From Bacteroidaceae bacterium (GTDB lineage Bacteria > Bacteroidota > Bacteroidia > Bacteroidales > Bacteroidaceae): a stretch of DNA of 64,000 nucleotides. Both the position numbers and the translations under genes were made by a program. The stretch covers positions 50,113 through 114,112 of the forward strand of contig JAFZSP010000085.1 in assembly GCA_017619335.1 (NCBI GenBank), given 5' to 3'. Below are positions 60,640 through 64,000 of this stretch, in pieces (the stretch's first letter is position 1; every line of letters begins with the position of its first letter). The notes beneath the pieces are model-generated. The model had not been told where the DNA came from and ran no database searches. It saw nothing but the letters and a program-made list of their open reading frames with translations.

Positions 60640-61206
60640 ATGAAGTACGTTAAACTTTTATCCTGCCTGTTCTTGGCAGTTGCAAGTGTGCTGAGCGTAT
60701 CGGCACAGAGTAAGAAGTATGACAATGAAGTGATTAAAACTATCATGGCACGTCGCAGCGTTCGCAAGTACCTTGACAAGCCCGTTGAGCATGAAAAGCT
60801 GGAGGCCGTAGCACTTGCTGGTATTAACGCCCCAAGTGCGATGAACCGGCAGAACTGGGCCGTGCGAATCGTTGAAGACCAGAAGCTGCTGGCCGATGTG
60901 AAGGGCATGTGTCGCAATGCACCGAACCTCATCTGCGTCTGTGCTCCTGCCGACGGAAGATTCGACTTGGATGCGGGTCTGATGGGCGAGAACATGATGC
61001 TGGCTGCTCAGTCTCTGGGGCTCGGCACCTGCATTCAGACGGGGCCTATACGTTTCCTCACGACAGATGAGAAAGCCAAAACTTTCCCTGACAGTCTCGA
61101 CATTCCCGAAGGCTTCAAACTGCTGTATGTCATCTCCATCGGCTATCCAGATGAAAAGCCTGATGCCAAGCCCCGTGACACTTCTAAGGTGAAGTACATC
61201 AAATAA
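60640..61206 (+). CDS. Nitroreductase family protein with signal peptide
   Basis: FMN-dependent nitroreductase-fold protein, 188 residues from MKYVKLLSCLFLAVASVLSV. The FMN site is visible as ARRSVRKYLDKPV, and GINAPSAMNRQNW. The end LLYVISIGYPDEKP is typical. The N-terminus is a good signal peptide with a cleavage site near SAQ, which is unusual: most nitroreductases are cytoplasmic. The start at 60640 is chosen because it begins the signal peptide; an ATG at 60613 is less likely. A membrane-facing or periplasmic flavoenzyme is inferred. Confidence 0.87.
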   Translation: MKYVKLLSCLFLAVASVLSVSAQSKKYDNEVIKTIMARRSVRKYLDKPVEHEKLEAVALAGINAPSAMNRQNWAVRIVEDQKLLADVKGMCRNAPNLICVCAPADGRFDLDAGLMGENMMLAAQSLGLGTCIQTGPIRFLTTDEKAKTFPDSLDIPEGFKLLYVISIGYPDEKPDAKPRDTSKVKYIK

Positions 61207-61257
61207 GCAATTGGAATAGAAGATCAATGTAAGTCCTAAGGGCTGGCTCTTCAAGGT

Positions 61258-61364
61258 TGTCTCACCTTTGAGACAAACCTGTCTCACTATTGAGACAAGC
61301 CTGTCTCACCATTGAGACAATTCCGTCTCAACAATGAGACAAATCTGTCTCGCCAATGAGACAA
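61258..61364. repeat. Five palindromes TGTCTCA-N4-TGAGACA at exact 22-bp period
   Basis: Units begin at 61258, 61280, 61302, 61324 and 61346. Each has the core GTCTC-N6-GAGAC. The first base of unit 4 is C, and unit 5 has G for the last A of the left arm. The right arm is TGAGACAA in all five. The 3-bp spacers are ACC, GCC, TTC and ATC. The array lies 51 bp after the nitroreductase stop and 40 bp before the DUF1294 gene. Confidence 0.92.
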
Positions 61365-61404
61365 GTCGTTTTCACTGCTGTATTTTCCAATTCAACGACA
61401 AATC

Positions 61405-61689
61405 ATGATGAAAGAACAGTTATTCCAGCATATTATACTGATTTACCTTGTTTCTATCAACGTGGTCACATTCTTTATGTACGGCATCGACAAGTGGAAG
61501 GCGAAACGGGCAAAATGGCGCATCAGAGAGGCTGCACTTCTTGGACTGGCAGTTCTTGGAGGGAGCATCGGTGCATTGATGGGCATGAAAGTCTGGCATC
61601 ACAAGACGATGCATAAGAAATTTAAGTATGGCCTGCCACTGATTCTGTTGGCTCAGATAGCCCTCATATATTTGATAATTCATAATTAG
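61405..61689 (+). CDS. DUF1294 family membrane protein
   Basis: A 94-residue inner-membrane protein with three hydrophobic segments and the DUF1294 hallmark MYGIDKWKAKRAKWRI, then LAVLGGSIGALMGMKVW and HHKTMHKKFKYGLP. The function of the family is unknown. Two ATGs (61405, 61408) are equally possible. The palindrome array directly precedes it. Confidence 0.92.
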   Translation: MMKEQLFQHIILIYLVSINVVTFFMYGIDKWKAKRAKWRIREAALLGLAVLGGSIGALMGMKVWHHKTMHKKFKYGLPLILLAQIALIYLIIHN

Positions 61690-61696
61690 AGATACA

Positions 61697-62623
61697 ATGA
61701 AGAAGATCCTATTCGCATTTACAATGTTACTGGCAATGGTAGCTTGTACTAACAAGCCTGTTACGGCTGTTGAAAACAATGAAGAAAGCAATGAAGTGGC
61801 CTTTGAGGTAGCCAAGAATTACTTCTTTAAGAATGACCAGGTGATTCCTGAATACCCGAAAATCACAACGGAAGAGGAGTTTAATAAGCTATTCGGTATG
61901 GCTACGACGATGGGTAAAGACGGTAAGCCAACTGCTATCGATTTTACCAAGCAGTTTGTGCTGGCCATCGTACTGCCAGTAACAGACTTCGCAACGGAAA
62001 TCAATCCTGTAAAGGTGGAAGAAAAGGGCGACTCGCTCCTCTATACTTACGATGTGAAGACAGGTGAGAAGCTGTCATTTACCATTCAGCCAGTTTCTAT
62101 CATCATCCTCGACAAGCAATACGAGAACAAAAGAGTTGTGCTTGTCAATGAACGGGAAACGACCTATTTCCCAGCCATCGACCGCTATCTGACTGATTCT
62201 ATTGGTAGCCAGTATGGCAAAGGTGAACATTGCGTACCCATCCACAGCATTGTGAGGGTTGACGAGCGTCATTCAGAGGACATCCTTGTATGGGGCGACT
62301 TCTGGGTATTCAACTACAATCAGTCGGGTGACACACTGAAATGCGTCTCTGGCGGCAGTCATCCTGGTCTGATGCACATCCGACAGACAGAAAAGGGCTT
62401 TGAAGTGACTGCCTTCGACCAGGTAGAGGATGGCTCCAGATACCTGCCAACAGCTAAGAAAATCTTCGGTGACAAGTTCGATGCCTTTAAAGCCATCAAC
62501 AGCGATGAGAAGGCTCGCGAAAGATTGAGAGCCGAAGGGTTGGCGACTTATGCCAAGAAGAACGGTCTCGCAGTGGCTCTGTATCAGGACTATGGCTGGC
62601 CCGCCAAGAAACTGGAGAAATAG
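61697..62623 (+). CDS. Lipoprotein of unknown function
   Basis: A 308-residue lipoprotein (signal peptide to lipobox AMVAC, mature start CTNKP). I do not recognise a domain. The mature protein begins with an acidic stretch (VENNEESNEVAFEV) and is predicted beta-rich in the middle (ILVWGDFWVFNYNQSGDTLK). It lies 7 bp after the DUF1294 gene and 30 bp before an SDR gene on the same strand. Confidence 0.75.
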   Translation: MKKILFAFTMLLAMVACTNKPVTAVENNEESNEVAFEVAKNYFFKNDQVIPEYPKITTEEEFNKLFGMATTMGKDGKPTAIDFTKQFVLAIVLPVTDFATEINPVKVEEKGDSLLYTYDVKTGEKLSFTIQPVSIIILDKQYENKRVVLVNERETTYFPAIDRYLTDSIGSQYGKGEHCVPIHSIVRVDERHSEDILVWGDFWVFNYNQSGDTLKCVSGGSHPGLMHIRQTEKGFEVTAFDQVEDGSRYLPTAKKIFGDKFDAFKAINSDEKARERLRAEGLATYAKKNGLAVALYQDYGWPAKKLEK

Positions 62624-62653
62624 AAATGACGATAGAAGCAGACAAATAAATAT

Positions 62654-63466
62654 ATGATTGATTACGGATTAAAGGACAGAGTGGCCCTGATTACGGGAGC
62701 GAACAATCCGCAGGGCATTGGAGCGACCACGGCGTTTGCCTTTGCTCGTGAAGGAGCAAAGGTGGTTTTGGTTTATAAGCGAATCCCAAGACCCTTTGAT
62801 GTGACTAAGACAGACAAGAATGGAGCTGACAGATACTTCCAGGCCAATGCAGGAAATGCTGATATTGTGGAAAGCAAGCTTCAGGAAATGGGCGCTGACT
62901 ACCTGATCATTGAGAGCGACATCTCCAATGAGGATGCCGTAAAGAATATCTTCGCGGCTGTTTTGGAACGATACGGAAGAGTTGACATCTTAGTGAATAA
63001 TGCAGCCGATGGCGATATGGACGGACTTGATACCATCGAGAAGATTACGCAGAATGTTATCGATGAAACCTTTGCGGTTAATGTACGTGGAAGCATTCTG
63101 ATGACACATGAATTCATTAAGCATCGTGGCGATTACGGCAGAATAATCAATCTTTCCACCGATGCGGCACAGGCCTTTGCTGGTCAGATTACATACGGTG
63201 CAAGTAAGGCGACCTTAGAAGCACTCACTCGTAGCGTAGCCCTTGAAGTAGCGAAGTATGGCATTACCGTGAACGCTGTGGCTCCTGGTCCGACTCAGAC
63301 AGGATGGATTGCCGATGATTTCGCAAAAGAAGTCATACCGATTATCCCGATGGGGAAACTGATTCAACCACAGGATATTGCAGAAACCATCCTATTTTTG
63401 GCAAGTGAACAGGCTAAGATGCTTACGGGTCAAGTCATAAAGGTGTCTGGTGGGCATGCACTATAA
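62654..63466 (+). CDS. Short-chain dehydrogenase/reductase
   Basis: NAD(P)-dependent oxidoreductase of the classical SDR type, 270 residues. The cofactor loop is TGANNPQGIGATTA, then VDILVNNAADGD, the catalytic Ser/Tyr/Lys in LSTDAAQAFAGQITYGASKAT (Y-x-x-x-K), and the closing GHAL. Such enzymes act on ketones, sugars or 3-oxoacyl chains. The insertion after strand 2 (YKRIPRPFDVTKTDKNG) is longer than usual. Substrate cannot be assigned. Confidence 0.92.
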   Translation: MIDYGLKDRVALITGANNPQGIGATTAFAFAREGAKVVLVYKRIPRPFDVTKTDKNGADRYFQANAGNADIVESKLQEMGADYLIIESDISNEDAVKNIFAAVLERYGRVDILVNNAADGDMDGLDTIEKITQNVIDETFAVNVRGSILMTHEFIKHRGDYGRIINLSTDAAQAFAGQITYGASKATLEALTRSVALEVAKYGITVNAVAPGPTQTGWIADDFAKEVIPIIPMGKLIQPQDIAETILFLASEQAKMLTGQVIKVSGGHAL

Positions 63467-63486
63467 CACAACACGAATATTAGTAA

Positions 63487-64000
63487 ATGAATCCAGTAGC
63501 CATCCGACTTCTCAACCAGCAGTTGATAGTGCCTCAGTTCAAGACTCCTACTGAGGTGGTCAGCCACATGGGAGCCATGCAGGCACAGGAATACCGCATG
63601 ATGCGCTGGGCAGTTGAGATGCGTACAAAGAAACCGTCGCACAAAGCCTTCAAAAAGGCATTTGACAGTGGACGGATTATCCGTCTGCATCTGATGCGAG
63701 GTACTTGGCAACTGGTATCTACGGAGGACTATAGGTGGATGATAGACCTCTGTGCTCCAAAGGCCATCGCCGCCACAACGGGGTGGATGCACAGCAATAA
63801 GATTTCGATTTCAGACGAGGAACTCTATCGAGTCCGCGACATCTTGATTAAGACGGCTGCCGATTTAGGGAGTGCAACGAAAGAGGATTTAGTCAAGGCT
63901 TTGGCGGAACACAACATGCAAATGGACGACCATCGCCTGTCATATCATATTCGCATGGCTGAGTTGTCCGGCACCCTCTGTAGTGGTGATCTGTTGCCCA
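63487..64000 (+). CDS. Winged-helix DNA-binding protein (AlkZ-like), 3' truncated
   Basis: The frame is open from the ATG at 63487 to the window end, 171 residues seen. It begins MNPVAIRLLNQQLIVPQFKT, then HMGAMQAQEYRMMRWAV and RLHLMRGTWQLVSTEDYRW. These fit the winged-helix HTH_42/AlkZ-like family (crosslink-repair DNA glycosylase-like in actinobacteria). The catalytic QxQ/Q motifs cannot be judged from a partial sequence. It starts 20 bp after the SDR stop. Confidence 0.8.
   Translation, partial: MNPVAIRLLNQQLIVPQFKTPTEVVSHMGAMQAQEYRMMRWAVEMRTKKPSHKAFKKAFDSGRIIRLHLMRGTWQLVSTEDYRWMIDLCAPKAIAATTGWMHSNKISISDEELYRVRDILIKTAADLGSATKEDLVKALAEHNMQMDDHRLSYHIRMAELSGTLCSGDLLP

Noticed and set aside
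61258..61364. CRISPR array
   Set aside because: Period is 22 bp with 3-bp spacers, too short for CRISPR, and no cas genes are nearby.

Overview
The window is a piece of a Bacteroidota chromosome, order Bacteroidales, most likely Prevotellaceae or a close relative. The evidence is direct. Most transcription units start behind a TAnnTTTG box, several with TTTGG 19 bp upstream, which is the Bacteroidota housekeeping promoter. Genes lack clear Shine-Dalgarno sites and use A-rich or G-poor leaders. The window also carries gldE next to ssb, lipoproteins with acidic residues after the lipidated Cys (SCATEDNP type), and secreted proteins with short Bacteroidales-type C-terminal sorting tails. Nothing seen suggests a plasmid or an intact prophage.

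Layout. 1-3400: end of thrS, then infC-rpmI-rplT with a strong terminator. 3400-10500: Na/Pi symporter, ssb-gldE, mutY, HU, a 29-residue mS38-like ribosomal mini-protein and RNase G. 10600-16000: tRNA-Pro, threonine aldolase, a DUF4250/SpoU methyltransferase pair, LMW tyrosine phosphatase, GH18, acyltransferase 3 and a histidine-rich COG0523 GTPase. 17000-27400: an exported block (GH78 rhamnosidase, M6 peptidase, CotH-like protein), two tandem deoxynucleoside kinases, GH25, cytidine deaminase and a glucosaminidase-LysM protein. 27400-33400: EttA, two phenylacetate-CoA ligases plus an ACT protein, and a secreted endo/exonuclease/phosphatase. 33500-42940 is the accessory region: three tandem paralogous lipoproteins, a 750-bp gene-free stretch full of inverted and direct repeats, an ImmA/IrrE peptidase with a nuclease-like N-terminal part, a DUF3987-like protein and a CHC2/Toprim primase. 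42935-59240 returns to core genes: GNAT, GT2, recR, nhaD, tRNA-Gly, rarA, GT2, aldose epimerase, holin/YtxH pair, SPOR lipoprotein, ruvX, def, TPR protein, greA, a haem-motif beta-propeller lipoprotein and a DUF6057-like membrane protein. 59450-64000: iron alcohol dehydrogenase, exported nitroreductase, DUF1294, lipoprotein, SDR and a winged-helix protein cut by the window end.

The most unusual signals are non-coding. At least thirteen spacers hold short arrays of different words that all repeat with a strict or near-strict 7-bp period, mostly just upstream of start codons. Other structured sequences are five palindromes of the type TGTCTCA-N4-TGAGACA at an exact 22-bp period (61258-61364), four ACCCC-type palindromes (45127-45247), a 32-bp inverted repeat (37891-37984) and a pair of perfect 25-bp inverted repeats 244 bp apart (38181-38474). 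The last two lie at the left edge of the possible mobile replication island.
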